Assembly (NCBI RefSeq): GCF_015832195.1
Contig: NC_052017.1
Span: 93,398,429-93,462,428, forward strand
Reading direction: 5' to 3'
DNA: 64,000 nt
DNA from: Motacilla alba alba
Lineage: Eukaryota > Chordata > Aves > Passeriformes > Motacillidae
The notes under the pieces are model-generated. The model worked only from the letters and a program-made list of their open reading frames with translations, had not been told where the DNA came from and made no database searches. Below, in pieces: positions 24,259 to 36,080 of the stretch. The number at the start of each line of letters is the position of its first letter. Positions within the stretch are counted from its first letter, which is position 1. Made by a program: the position numbers and the translations under genes.

Positions 24259-24299
24259 AAAGAAAAGAAATTAAATGAAATGGATATTAGCTGGAAACA

Positions 24300-24545
24300 T
24301 CTGTGTTCACCACAGAGCAAAATGCATATTCAGCAGCCAGTTTATTGGCTCTTTAGAGGATGTGAATGGTGCATTGTAAATAATGACACGCCTGTAATAA
24401 ATTCCCAGTAAAAAAGAGAGGGGGACTGAGCCTGTTCCTCCCACAATTCACATTTCTGGGTCCCTGCTGTGAGTGATGATTCACAGCAGTCACAAATTCC
24501 TGTTTTCAAAATGCTATTGTATACTCCAGGGCTTTCATTAAGTTT
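24300..24545. promoter_or_regulatory. Candidate conserved regulatory block
   Basis: Contains ATGCATATTCAGCAG, AAATAATGACACG, CCTGTAATAAATTCC and a 9-bp inverted repeat (24464-24489), with no open frame and no transposon signature. It is directly followed by a (GA)n microsatellite at 24573. The motif density suggests an enhancer, but I could not align it to anything. Confidence 0.25.
24464..24489. repeat. 9-bp inverted repeat with 8-base spacer
   Basis: CTGCTGTGA at 24464-24472 and its exact reverse complement TCACAGCAG at 24481-24489, spacer GTGATGAT. Could be a dimeric protein binding site or a small hairpin. Confidence 0.85.
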
Positions 24546-24572
24546 TACACTAGCAAGGGAAATTTAAAACTT

Positions 24573-24595
24573 GAGAGAGAGAGAGAGAGAGAGAG
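24573..24595. repeat. (GA)11 microsatellite
   Basis: Uninterrupted GAGA run of 23 bases. Purine on this strand, a typical polymorphic microsatellite. Confidence 0.97.
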
Positions 24596-26039
24596 GCTCT
24601 GTGGTGACATTCATTTAACACTCACTGTACTGCACTGATAGATGTGATAGGAGGGTCCATGTCAGAAATCAGTCTGTGTTGCTTTCTTTAAATGTAAAGA
24701 ATGGTGCACAAAACCCTGACAGTGAGTAAGAAACAATTCAAAAAAACACCAAAATTGTGACTTGACGGCTTTTGTGTTTTGGAGGTGTATAAAACATTGC
24801 ATAAATGTTTTGGGCTTCAGCATTTAGTTTGTGTTCCTATGGGACAGGCAGCTGTCTTAATTTCCTTCTTGATGCAAGTACATCAGGTCTGTGAGTGTTA
24901 TGTATAAAAGATGTACTGTTCCAGCCTCACAGCTCCAGGACTGAGCTAGCTGCAAAGAAAGATCTCGTTGCAGAGAATATACCTTTTCCTGTCAGAGCTG
25001 GGTATCAAGATGTGCAGATGAATTTTTGCACCCTGACCAGGGAATTCCTAGAACATCATTCTGGTGCATGGAGTTCCAGCATACTCCCTCCACTGGGCCT
25101 TTCACCTCCAGGACATGGTTTTATATTCAGTCTTGATCATTTCAGCCAAACGGTTGTTCTACAGCTGCAAAGCGCACTAATGAGATGAGTTTTTGGCAGA
25201 CTCACAAAGTTCTCAGTGCCCAGAGTTACACATGTTGTACACTGTCTGCTGGCTACCTCTGTTTGCACTTAAGGAGGCACTGTAAGATTTTTTTAGCAGA
25301 GAATATATTGCCCAGTAGCTAAAATGTTATACAAGCTTCTTCTCACACCAGCGAATTTGCCATACCCCATTCATTTAGAAAGGAGGCATCCTTATTCTCA
25401 GCTAAATTAAGGGCAGATTTTCCTAGAACCAGGGCCAAATTTTGCTCCTACTTTTTTTTTTTTCTTTTCAACCCAAGTGCAATTTCATCTTTTCATTGGG
25501 ACTTCTCAAGCAAAGACAAAATGACTGCGCCTCTCATATGGCTGTGGTATATTTCTCTGCTTCTTTTTGCTCTGAAATTTAAAACCTTCTGTCACAATTT
25601 TTAGCTATAATTACTGAGTTCAGAGTTTCACATTGAGAGCTGCACCCAACACAGGTATGAAGACATAAGAGCATGAAATAAAAGCTGTTCAGATCCTGCC
25701 TAATAAAAATCTGTAACACTTCATCAACATCACAGGCTTATTAATTTCAGGGTCATTTTAAGAGAGAATTTGCAAAATTTGCACCATTTTCCACTTTGAA
25801 AATGAGATTGGTGTAAATCTTGGAAACAGACCCATTACATTTAATTAAAACACAAACAGAACTGAAAATGTTTTTGCGTTTCTCTCCCTCACCCTTTGCA
25901 CATTTCATTTGCTCAAAAAGTGGGTAAAGGTTTAGTGTGCTTTTTGGTTGTGTCTGAGATTTGCTTTAAAAAAATACATGCAAGGTGGGAAAATGCTTGA
26001 AACATTAAGTAGTCAACTAATGGCACTTCATTAATTTGC
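24596..26039. other. Non-coding stretch
   Basis: No gene seen; one 97-codon frame (24895-25188) without recognisable features. T12 at 25452-25463. Around 25430-25508 the words GGGCCAAATTTTGCTCCT, then AAGTGCAATTTC and CATTGGGACTTCTC, recall the left half of an old palindromic amniote repeat, interrupted by the T tract. This is a weak impression only. Confidence 0.55.
25452..25463. repeat. Poly-T run (12)
   Basis: T12 followed by CTTTTC. Simple tract. Confidence 0.93.
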
Positions 26040-26480
26040 TTTGTTCAGGAGCTGGAGTGGAGAAAATGTACTGCTCTAAAAGCACTGGGCTGCAAGACTT
26101 CAGAGCAGAACCTACATGATCCAATCCCAGCTCCACATCTCCTTCCTTTCCCGTGCAAATGTCTCTGAGGCTATCCAGCCCTGCATGACAACACTCCCTC
26201 TACACCTCACCCCACCCCGAGCCAACATTTTGGGAGCCAGCACTGCAGGATTTGCAGCTCCATACCAGTTATTTAATTTTCCAGGGAGTACCACCTCATC
26301 TTTCTTGGAGGCTGCTGCCTGCCAGCCAGCTGCCATTTTGTGGAGCGGGGTTGATAGAGCGCATTGTGGAAGAATCAAGCCCTGCACGCTCTCAGAGAAG
26401 GTGCTATTTTTGGTTCTTCTCTTCCTTTTTTTCTCACCTACGCTGAGGAACTACAGCTATTCAAACCGACTGCCTCCGCC
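26040..26480. promoter_or_regulatory. Candidate regulatory block, GC-richer
   Basis: Higher G+C and some CpGs, open on both strands (123 codons on +, 91 on -) without a recognisable domain. It includes CCGTGCAAATG near 26151, and a GC-rich patch around 26330-26370. Could be a conserved element, an unrecognised old repeat or an untranslated exon; I cannot choose between these. Confidence 0.2.
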
Positions 26481-29400
26481 TGCTTGAGGTATGGAAAACA
26501 ATTTTTTTCCTATCTGGGATAGGTGGAATGGCACAGTGTCATGGAGCTGCTGCCAGCAGCAGAATGGTCCGTGGGTCACAGCCCAAGCTCTTCCGATGGG
26601 GTTCAGTCTGCAGGGCAGTGGGGCAGCAGAACTACTAGATTCTCATGCTACGGCCAAAGGAAGCAACAAGGACAGGGAGAAGCACACAGGCTTCATTTCT
26701 GCAAAATAGTGCTTTTCTTGGTATCTTTTAGCTTGGTTTGTTTGAGAGGTGGATAACTGGAATTTCCAGAATGAGTTGGTGTTAAATGTCAGGTTCACTG
26801 ACAGAAGACCCATTAAGCTGGGTAGGGTAGGTGTGCTGATAGTGTTTGTTTTCCCAAATAATATTCATGAGACATGTTTTTAAGAAAGAAAGGTTTTTCT
26901 TTGCAAGATCTCTGAGGCAGAATAAAGGAAACTGCTTTTTGCCTGCCCTTTATATCATGGAAAAAATGGATAGGCACATTTTTAGTGGTATGCAGATATT
27001 TACACCATGAAACACCAGAATTTACTTTTCCTTAAACTTCATCATTTGTCAGAGATATTTTTTTTATCTCCAAATTTTGATAGGGGTCCCCCCCTATTCT
27101 GTATGACACCATAACAATTTGGTACATCTGAAGCTCTCCAAGGTGTAGAGCCCTGCTTTCAATCTGCGGTGATTGGTGGAAAAATGCTTTCACTTGGGAG
27201 TTTTACTGGTCTGAGAAAGCCAAAGCCTGTTGAATGCCATGATGTGCTTTAAAACACTTTTTTTTTGATGTCTGTGCTAATAGGAGATGATGCAGGTCCA
27301 ATTGGGAAAGACCGCCACTGAAAGTTAAGATGTGAAAACTGGATTTGACAGAGTAAGGATTGTTTGCTAATTTAGCAAATAATTTCCTTGCATAGGCAAT
27401 GTAATGCAAATACATGTGTGCATTAAGAACCCAAAGAAAATGAATTGATGTTCCTTTCTCTAGAACCTAAGCACTGTTTATATGCCCATTTTAAGCTAAA
27501 TCATTTTAAATCATCCATTTTTTAAAAATTGCTCAATGTAATAAAGATATTTTCCAATATTACTGTTAATATATTATTGGATTGTATTCCATATAAATAA
27601 TGCACATATTTTCTCCCAATTCTAGGAATCTTTTTTCCCCTGTCTCAAGGTGACTTTGAGCCTCGTCACTTTATTGCAGACTTCAGAGGTTTTCATCACC
27701 CTGTTTGCAAGTACCATTTCAGTGGTTAATCACATCAGGGACAGCTGTCTCTGGGGTGCTCTTTTTGATACTGGGATGGAAAAAGCCTTTAAAGACCATT
27801 CCTTTGGTGCTCCAAGCACAAAATCAACCACTGACATATGCCCTGCAGACAGGGGAAGACAGTAAAATGATATCACAGCTATTAAATGGGTTCAACTATT
27901 TTTGTCTTTTTTTTTTCTCCTATTCCAATAAATTTTTTGGAACCTACCCCACCGTCATTGATTCTACCCCAAGAGAAGGAAGCAGAAAATCAGTCACTGT
28001 GAGAGTCTGAAGCATTTCACAGCAAACTGCTTTCACCTCCCAGGAGAAACTGAAATATGTTCCCAAATAGAGGACTTGGAAACTTTTCTCTAAATTGCAA
28101 GAATGTGAATTATTCCTGTTGGAGACAGAGCATGAGAAGTGAGAAGAGTAGCTGCAGTTTCTCATCACAGTCTTATTCCTCCCTTCACCACTTATCAACA
28201 TGTAAATTTTGTTTTCTCAGGAGTAATGATTTTACAACCACTAGGGACAATAGGAAATGTCAGATAAGAGACTCATTACACATCAAGTTGGCCCAGTCTG
28301 ACAAGACTGGAACAAAATTCAGGAAGAATGAGTAGAATTTTATATGATTATGTTTTGCTTAAAAGTGGCCACTAAAGAATAATATAATGGGTTGGATTTT
28401 TATTTAAACACTATGCTCATGGTATTTTTAAAAAAAAAAACCTCTTTGTATGGCAACAGAACGCTGACTGAAAATAGACCTCTGCATTCAGTGCTGCCAT
28501 CTCATTTTCACCTTTGAGGATGAAATTCAGATGCAAAGGAAAGTTCAGATCTAAACTTTGTGTCTCCTGCTTATCTCTCACTGCATTCCATTGCAAAAGG
28601 AGGTAGCTGGCAACACGTATGTACAGCTTTCAGCTATTGTATAATGGATTTTGACACAGGCCACAGTGGTGATGACCTGTGTGAAGTGGACACCTGTTAT
28701 GAAATCTCATATGATTTTACAAAGAGCTCATGATAAATGTTGTCAGTTCAACAGTGAAGCTCTACAGGCCATGAATTTGTAATGGATTTCTTGGTTGTGA
28801 CTATTTGTGCTGGAATATATAGATTATGAAATTAAATCCAGATGATAGCCAGATTCCTGTTTCTGTTCTGCAATGTCACAAGTTGCACAAAAAGAATGGA
28901 AAAGGTCCTTGAACTTTGAGCTTTAAAGGCCCTTACTTTAATAGTAGTGACTGAGGGCACTTTTTGGAGGTCACCAGTTTATGTAGATCAAAAGTTGCTT
29001 GGGACTATTTACACTGGCTGGGTTCTCCTAGTGATAATTGCCCTGCCTATACTAACCAGTATACGCAACAAAGTCCTCATCATCAAAATAAACTTTCTGC
29101 CTACCCTGGGATGAAAAGGCAAAACATGTTTGCACAGAGAAAACACAGGTGAACAAAACTGAATAAGAACTATCTTTTTCTCTTTGCCTCTGTGGTTTTT
29201 CCTTCCTGAAGGTCTCAGATTCAGCAGATCCCAGCTGAACGTTCAGCTGGTTGATCACTAGAGATTGTATTTTGTATGTAAGTCAGCTCTACGTTCATGA
29301 CAATTTCAACTGTGCTGGTGTCAAATGAACATGGAAGCCACAGGATCTTAAATGACTGCTGGCAAGGCCTAGAAGATTCACCACTTCCCTATTTCATAGC

Positions 29401-30077
29401 TGATAAAATGAGAAAATCTTATGAAAAAAGAGGAGTAGTGTACAGCCCTACTTAACATATGAGCTAAGAAAGTGGGGAAAAAATGATGCAATGATTCCAC
29501 AAATTCAAGGACCACAAATGCAAAACTACAAGTAGATCAATATAAGAGTAAGAGAACTAAAGTAAACACAGAGAATGTTTACCACCTCAGGTACTGATTA
29601 ACTTTGGTCCAGATAACCTGATAATCAGTCTTCTACAGTGAGTTTCACTAGGACTGACACCCACTTTATTTCAGCGATACCCAGTGTAAGTGTTGTGTGT
29701 ACAACCCAAATTAAATACCCCAAGCCCCATATGGTGTGCAGATGCACACAAGACATAGTGATTTCTGTCTCTTAAAAAGACATGGGTTGTGTAGAGAGTA
29801 TATTCAGAGCTTTGGGTAGACAACACATTGCATCTCCACCAGTACTTCTTGTCCTGAGACCAGCATGCAAGTTCTGACAAGAAACCTACTACTGAGAAAT
29901 AAAATAATGTTTACATTAATTATGTACATTTACATTTTCCTTGTCATATTGTCACAAGCTTAGTTCCAGGGACACTCCACAAGTTCAGAGGAATGGCTTA
30001 GCCAGGAGGAGCACCCTGTGGTGGGCTGCTACATACACTGGGCAACCTGAACACTATTAGAGGTAAGTCCTCTTGGG
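26481..30077. other. Non-coding stretch
   Basis: No gene seen. 26545-26562 has a short CTGCTGCCAGCAGC inverted repeat. 27480-27600 is very AT-rich. A11 lies at 28430-28440. Frames up to 101 codons (27705-28010) are unrecognised. A perfect splice-donor word, AGAGGTAAGT, occurs at 30059-30068 without a convincing upstream exon. Confidence 0.6.
28430..28440. repeat. Poly-A run (11)
   Basis: A11 before CCTC. Simple tract. Confidence 0.9.
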
Positions 30078-30127
30078 TGATAGAATCATTTTATAAGTAG
30101 TCCTTTCGCATTCATTCAATCCAACAG
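30078..30127 (-). mobile_element. Possible antisense CR1 tail remnant
   Basis: Read on the given strand: ATAGAATCATTTTATAAG, AGTCCTTTCGCA, then TTCAATCCAAC. This is the order expected for a reverse-complemented CR1 3' end (tail repeat, then the conserved purine/pyrimidine block, then CCAAC). It is short and diverged, and the sequence after 30127 no longer matches. Confidence 0.35.
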
Positions 30128-31574
30128 GCAAAACAATGCTTTTTGTGCCATAGTCAGGCCTTAGAGACAGAAAAAAGGCTCAGTGAGACAACAGATATAT
30201 ACAGAAACTGGGCAAATTGTTTACTCTGACCAAAAAGAGTTCAGACAGTCTGCTTCCACTCTAGACTTCTGGAGCTTAAGGTTTACTTCTTTCAAAGCAT
30301 AAAGTCAATAATAATAACAAATACAATAACTCAACAGATAACAGTACCTTAGCTGATAATAAATCATACAGCACCTGTCCATTCTCAACCAAATTGGCTC
30401 CAGTCTTTGGTATTTCTTTAATTATTTTCTGATGTAAGTTTGAGCTCTTGACTGGGTGAAAACGATAAGACGGTTTCTTTCAGTCCTAAAGCATCTCCTG
30501 TTCCAACTAGGTAACTTACTGTCAAGTCAAAGATTATTTGCTTTCAGCTTTGAGTAAAATAATAAATCATTCACTGTTTTCTGAAAATGTAACTGCAAAT
30601 TCCTTTATTAAAGCTATTTGCTTGCCAGTTACACCATTATAGATTAATTATCAACAGCAGTTTCGAAGGTGATGCCTGGTTGAGGATTCACACTCTCACA
30701 CTGCTGAGTGAGGTCAAACACACGTGGTTACTTTCAGTCTGGCTTTAGCATATGAGCCACTCTACAAAGGGATCATAAAACAAAGTACAAAGTGACAACC
30801 ATGGATACCACTGATGTTCCTTGTGAAAAAGAGACAAAATGAAGGAATGTCTACTGTGGAGAACCAGATGGAGAGGTCCTTATAGATGCTTGGTCTCCTG
30901 ATTCAGACACATCTGCTCGGGTGGATTTATTGCTCTCCAGCAATGACAGGCTGAACCACAGCTCGCTGGCATCAACATGGGGTCTTTCTACTAACTTCAG
31001 AGCATTTGGGTTGGATGCTGAAGGTGGATACAAGTCTTCCTACTAACATCACTACACGTTAGGTAGAGAATATATTTGAAGAGCTGAGCCTAGTTGTTTC
31101 ACAAGATTTAACATACAAAAAGTATTAACTACTTTTTGATATAGTACTTGGTGGTGTGTTTTTATGACCTTTATTAATTTAAAATCTGAAACTTATAAGC
31201 ATGTAAATGCAGTACAATAAAAGATAGCATAAAAGATTCATAAGATTGATAAGGTATTTCAAACAAAAGGAGAAATATGGTTTGAAGGTATTATAAACAC
31301 ATAAATTATGATCCAAATTACTTTGTTTAGACCATTCAGGAGTGCAAGAAGTTTTAGGAAGAGAGTTTAGAAGGTTGCATTGGAAAACCTGGTCAGAGTT
31401 AGATCTCCTAAGAATTTAGCCCGGTAAAATTAATTGATAGGGGGGAAAAAGTAGTATAAACATTAATAAAACAGAAGTTTATTATTGCTATGAAATTTCT
31501 CGGTGGGTAAGGTCATCATATTAGCTCAAATTCCAAAAACCACAGTGTTTTCCTGATGGTATGAATTGCATATT
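30128..31574. other. Non-coding stretch
   Basis: No gene seen. An AAT-rich triplet patch lies near 30306-30335. Open frames are 60 codons or shorter. No further repeat recognised. Confidence 0.65.
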
Positions 31575-31589
31575 TGTTCAATATTGTTA

Positions 31590-31666
31590 TGATGGAGGTT
31601 GTAGGGGATTTAACTAGGTGATGTCCAGAGGTCACTTTCAACCCTAACTATTCTGTGATCCTGTGA
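31590..31666 (+). mobile_element. CR1 LINE 3'-end fragment
   Basis: GGGGATTTAACTAGGTGATGTCCAGAGGTCAC, then CAACCCTAACTATTCTGTGATCCTGTGA, ending about 31666. This is the last part of a sense-strand CR1: the conserved gatgtccagaggtc block, the ccaaccctaac block, and about two decayed ATTCTGTG units (31650-31665). The body is missing, as expected for a severely 5'-truncated insertion or an eroded old copy. The left boundary is a guess. Confidence 0.75.
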
Positions 31667-33350
31667 ACTCCAGTGGCAGCACTCACACACCCTTGGAAAT
31701 GATGTAAATATAGTTACCACTGTCCTTTTGGAAACTGGAAAACTATCAAAGCAAGAGCTCTTCAGTTTTAGGTTCATCCCACATACTAAAACCAGTCAGA
31801 AAACAAAAAAAAAAAATTAGGCAGCTATGGTGTTCTGCACTTCTAGTTTATTTTATATTGTGTGTTAATGATTAGTATTATTTACTCACTCCTTTACAGG
31901 GAAGGAGAATGAACTGTGTCTTCTGTGTCATTAATCTTTAGAAATACTGCACATGAGCTGTTGAAATATTTAAAAACATATCTTTTCTAAGTCATATTAT
32001 TTTGGTGACTGGGATGGAGTTTCGGAGATTTCACTGAAAGCATGATAACAATGTCTCTGAAAGATGCTGAAGTGCATCTCCAAAGATATTTATGAGCACT
32101 TGGGACTGGGATGACACTTCTAAATGCTAGCTTTTTCTTAATTTCTCCTCATATCACCCTTCCAGTGATTAGGAGCAGGCCAGTTTGAGCTATCTGCTTT
32201 TTCCAAGAACTAATCTGTATAAGCTGTTTGAAGGAGAACTGTCTGAGCTTTCATTTCCAAGAATGCTCCAGTCATTTGGAAAACACCCACTCCACCACGC
32301 TCCTGCATGCAGCAGTTGCCACAGCTCTAAAGAGAAAGCTGTCCACTCTCCAGTGCAGGTAACCATTTCTAAGCTTGCTGAAATTGCCTCCACACCATAC
32401 AGTTTATGCAATAAGTCCATTTTACACACAGCATGCTCTTCTATTGACAGTTTGGCAGCACAGTATACTAAAAAAACTTTGCAGAGGTTTATGCTAAACC
32501 TCGCCAATCCCTGTTGTCTCTGCTAAGGAACAAGAACAAAGTCTCCGCAGCTATCATTCTCCAGCAGCTTTTTCTAAGCCTTTCAAGAAGCTAGACCTTC
32601 TTTGATGAAAAGGGCATTGCCTGCATTCCCCACTTAGCCATGCACACACACACTTCACTACATGTTAGTTTGATGGTTGCTGGCCCATGCAGATAGCAGA
32701 AAGCACCTGATGCTTTCAGAATATGAACAGCAAACTTCCCACCTTCCATATCACCCTCAGAGACCTGCAAGAACAGTGAATCATGATTTGTCTTCAGACA
32801 CCTTGTGGGTGCATTATGTATAGGGAGGCTTTAGAAGTAGGTTGTCTTTTCATTTTCAGATTCAAATAACTAGCTGAGGAGGAAACAGCTGTCAGCAGCT
32901 ATGAAATGAGGAGAGAAGAGACCAAGAAACATAAGCACAATTTTGCACAAATTCCAAGAAAGGGGACATATAAGACCTATGTGAGGCTGGACAAGGTAAT
33001 GGGGTTTTCTTACAGACTGTCTGATAGCTGATTTCCAGGTCTGATGTTCACAGGAACACAGAATGATTAGAAAACATTTGTGCTTACAGTTGAAGTCCTA
33101 GCTGCTTTTCACATCCAGCAATGAAGAATGGCAGGGCTATGACTGTTAGTAATATCCCAATATTTCCAACAAGAATGGAGACTTTAAGTAGACTGGAAAA
33201 TACCATCTGTGAACACAAGACAGTCAATAATACATTCTGTTTCCAGACACATATATAAGGTGGATAACAACCAACTTTGGTCAAAGCTCCCACCTAAACT
33301 TTACTACTGTACATGTGTTGGTTTGTCCTAATACATTAAAAATATAATGC
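31667..33350. other. Non-coding stretch
   Basis: No gene supported. A13 at 31805-31817. 32185-32526 is open on both strands (113 codons on +, 105 on -); neither product is recognised, and the plus frame lacks an ATG at its listed start, so I treat both as chance. No transposon recognised. Confidence 0.6.
31805..31817. repeat. Poly-A run (13)
   Basis: A13 before TTAGG. Simple tract. Confidence 0.93.
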
Positions 33351-33425
33351 ACACAACAAAACAACAAACAAGCAAACAAACAAAACCACAATGAAAAATC
33401 CCAAACAAACAAACAAACAAACAAA
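33351..33425. repeat. (AAAC)n tetranucleotide repeat, two blocks
   Basis: Two runs of CAAA/AAAC units, about 33351-33389 and 33404-33425, with a short CACAATGAAAAATCCC interruption. Clear tetranucleotide microsatellite. Confidence 0.93.
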
Positions 33426-34738
33426 ACTCCCCAAAAAAGGCATTTCTTACCACAGGGTCTTAACTCCAGTTTTCAGCTAGTGCATACCTTATACTGCAAA
33501 ATTCAATGTTTCTTGTTTTTTTGTAAGATCTTAATATGTCTTGCTGTCTTCACAGGTTTCAGCTCTCACCTTGTAAATGTATGTGCTACACCTGCCTTTA
33601 CATTCCCATGTGTATCCACAGTGTACAGCCAAGCTGCAGTAAAGCACATTTTCAAGTAAGGGAAAAGTTACTTTGCAGGGGCACTGTCTGTAACAAAGAA
33701 CCAATGCAACAAACAGATCATGCAGGACAACTTTCTAGGACATTGGATTCCTCAAATTTGATGTTTTTACAGTAAGTCACAAGCTAAAGATTTCCCTCAA
33801 ATTTCCAGGCATTTGAACAGTCCTGCAAAGTTCAATGAGTCTCAGAGCAAGCAAGGAAGATCCCTACACCCTACATTTTTCCCTAGTAACTCAGATCTTG
33901 CCCTTTAATTATTATGAATAGGTTTATTGAGTAGAAAGCAAACATACCCGGGCGTTGCATAACAGATGCAAAGGTATGGCTGTTGCTCCCTGTGTTTTCT
34001 AGACTCAGGCCAAATCGTGACCACTTCACACGGCTGTACCTTTGCTGGCTATACCTATGCTGAAGCTCTCTGAGTCAAATGGGCTCTCATGACAAACTAG
34101 AATGGCACACGTGTATTGCAGATGATAAGGTAGGGACCAAATCCTTGATGTGACAGGGTAAAAGTGGGGGAAGAGTAAAGACAGTAATGTGGGAGGATGC
34201 CTTTGAAAGCATTTTCCTATTTCAGAAGACCCCAGCACAAAGGTTTATTCTCTCTCCCCTTACAATTCCAAGCCAGGTACCTGGGTTCCTTCTTAGCACC
34301 CCAGATTTTTGTGCGTTGAGTGCAACTGCCTTGCTGTGACACTATGGCAGGCTGTCTCTCATCAGCCCCTGCTGTGATACTCCTAACGCTTTCACTCCAG
34401 GGAGTGCTTCCCTGCTTGATGCTGCTAGCAGATTAAAGCTGTTCTAATTTCCCATCCTAAGCCAAATAGATGCATAAGCAAGCTGTTGGATTGTTTCGCT
34501 CCGAGTGCCGTAAGCCATCAGCCTGCTTCCCGCTCCCCCCACCCCGGCGCTCGTAATGGTGGACATTTGCAAGTAAAATGTGGGGTGGAGGCCAGAGGTG
34601 AGGTTAAGACACACGATAGAGAAGGAAGAGTTCCAGGAATATTTTTCTGCCAAACTCTATTTTTCAAGGTACTCTCCTGACTTCTATCTCTGTGTTAGTG
34701 TCAGGAGATGACTTGAAAATTAGGGAGTCTTTTTCTAG
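33426..34738. other. Non-coding stretch
   Basis: No gene seen. The longest frame is 79 codons (33536-33775), unrecognised. 34510-34560 has a short C-rich/CpG patch (CCCCCCACCCCGGCGCTCG) without further promoter evidence. Confidence 0.6.
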
Positions 34739-34792
34739 GATCAGAAAAGTCATCAAGATTCATTGGATCAGAAGAGTCTTTAAGATCCAATG
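34739..34792. repeat. 27-bp tandem duplication containing a 9-bp inverted repeat
   Basis: Two adjacent 27-bp units (34739-34765, 34766-34792) match at 22 of 27 positions; both start GATCAGAA and end with TTG or ATG. Within the second, CATTGGATC (34761-34769) pairs exactly with GATCCAATG (34784-34792). The reverse complement also resembles a CR1 3' tail (TTGGATCTTAAAGACTCTTC), so it may have arisen from an antisense CR1 end. The two explanations are not exclusive. Confidence 0.75.
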
Positions 34793-35779
34793 TTTTTCAG
34801 AAATAGGCTGAATGAGCTCAGTAAAGATTAGATGCCAGTCCAAAAATACAGTGCAATACAATTTATTTTTATATGCCATCCTTCACACAAAGTACCACAA
34901 AACACTTTAGAGAGATGGAGAGATAATGCTTTACAGAGTTAGGTACAGCAACTCCCAGACAGGCAGAAAAGGAAAATGACATATGGAAATAGAGCAGAGT
35001 AAAAGGGAAAGCTGAAATTTAGAAGCAGTAAAGATGCAAGTTAGTATCCTCATGGATGAGTCCCTGTGAAAGGACTGCAGAAGAATTCAGTGACAGAGGA
35101 GGAGAATGATAAGTGGAAATTAGCGTCGAAAAGCAGGCTAGAAAACATGGAACCAAACTAGAAACGCTTTCACTCTGCAACATCTGGTAAGAGAAAGCAA
35201 AATAGAGGGATACCTAGCTGTCATTATAGCAGCTAAACAATTTTTAAAATAATCTAACATTACTGATAAGCCTACTCATTTTGGCTGCCCATATGAATTA
35301 GGCCAAGAAAGGGTTTCACACACACACATACACACAGATCTCCTCTTGCCTCCAAAATTGGTCCATCTGTGGTATGAGGATTTTATGATGCCTGAACACT
35401 TCAGGGGCATTATAGTCATTTCAGGGAAGCTGCTAACCAAATTGCATGGAGATGGCTTTGTCTGGGACAGCAGGAAGAAATACTTGCAGGCACACAAACA
35501 TGCATGTATACACATGCACAAACTTTATATAAGAATCCCTTTAAAAATACATTACCAGGTTAAATTTTAAATGCTGCTTGATGACTCTGAAGTAAATTGA
35601 AGGGCTTGAGGGTATTTATTTGTTGCAGGGGAGAGAGAAGCAGAAGCTGTGTGTATGGAACTATTCCCTTTCCCAGAGGATCTCTGTAGCCGGCTGGAAG
35701 ATGAAAGACTCAGGCTGCAGATGAGTCAGAAATGGGAAAAGGAAAATTTTCAAGAATAGGATAAAAAATATGCTTAATC
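34793..35779. other. Non-coding stretch
   Basis: No gene seen. Contains the CA microsatellite at 35316-35335 and a CACACAAACATGCATG patch near 35491. An 81-codon minus-strand frame and a 74-codon plus-strand frame overlap here; neither is recognised. Confidence 0.65.
35316..35335. repeat. (CA)n microsatellite
   Basis: CACACACACACA, one T interruption, then CACACA. Short dinucleotide repeat. Confidence 0.9.
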
Positions 35780-36080
35780 TATTTTGCGTTGCTGTGATTT
35801 TGTCACTGCTGGCCTTGGCGGGCTTTTCTGGATGTAAGAGACTTGATTATTGTTTGTGAGAGCTCAGGGATGGCATTGCAGCGTACACGCAGCACAGCCT
35901 GCACCGCCTGAATAGCAGAGGCACTGGGCAGTGGGTTATCACATGCCTTGCATCATTCAAGCCTTGCTGCAGTCATATGTCATTATGCATCCTTAGTCCA
36001 AAGAAGTGAGGCTGGAGAAGTCGCCAATGCTGCTGCTGTTATAGAACATCCCAGCAGCCAGTCCCTGAGGAAAGGTAGTC
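35780..36080. promoter_or_regulatory. Candidate regulatory block
   Basis: CpG-retaining, motif-rich DNA: TTGATTATTGTTTGTG near 35842 (SOX/FOX-type words), GCAGCGTACACGCAGC near 35878, CATATGTCATTATGCATCC near 35974. No repeat signature; an 87-codon frame (35948-36211) is unrecognised. Suggestive of a conserved element but untested. Confidence 0.22.

Larger units (their letters stand above)
19871..24299. other. Non-coding stretch
   Basis: No gene supported. 19864-20150 is open on both strands (81 and 89 codons) without recognisable content. 20700-20753 contains AATGGAATTTTTTCCATT and then GAGCTTGGATAAGACC, recalling a common old reptile/bird repeat, but weakly. A strong hairpin lies at 21344-21378. 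AGGTAAGTCC, a perfect splice-donor word, occurs at 22531-22540 without a partnering exon. 22740-23370 is GC-richer and holds the longest non-CR1 frame (140 codons, 22949-23371) plus an overlapping 107-codon frame; neither resembles a known protein. An ATG/AAT-rich triplet patch lies at 23598-23620 and T13 at 24246-24258. Confidence 0.6.

Noticed and set aside
32185..32526. Opposing frames of 113 and 105 codons
   Set aside because: Both strands open, plus-strand start is not ATG, and no family resemblance.
33351..33425. Regularly spaced units suggestive of a CRISPR-like array
   Set aside because: Plain AAAC tetranucleotide repeat without spacers; the window is vertebrate.
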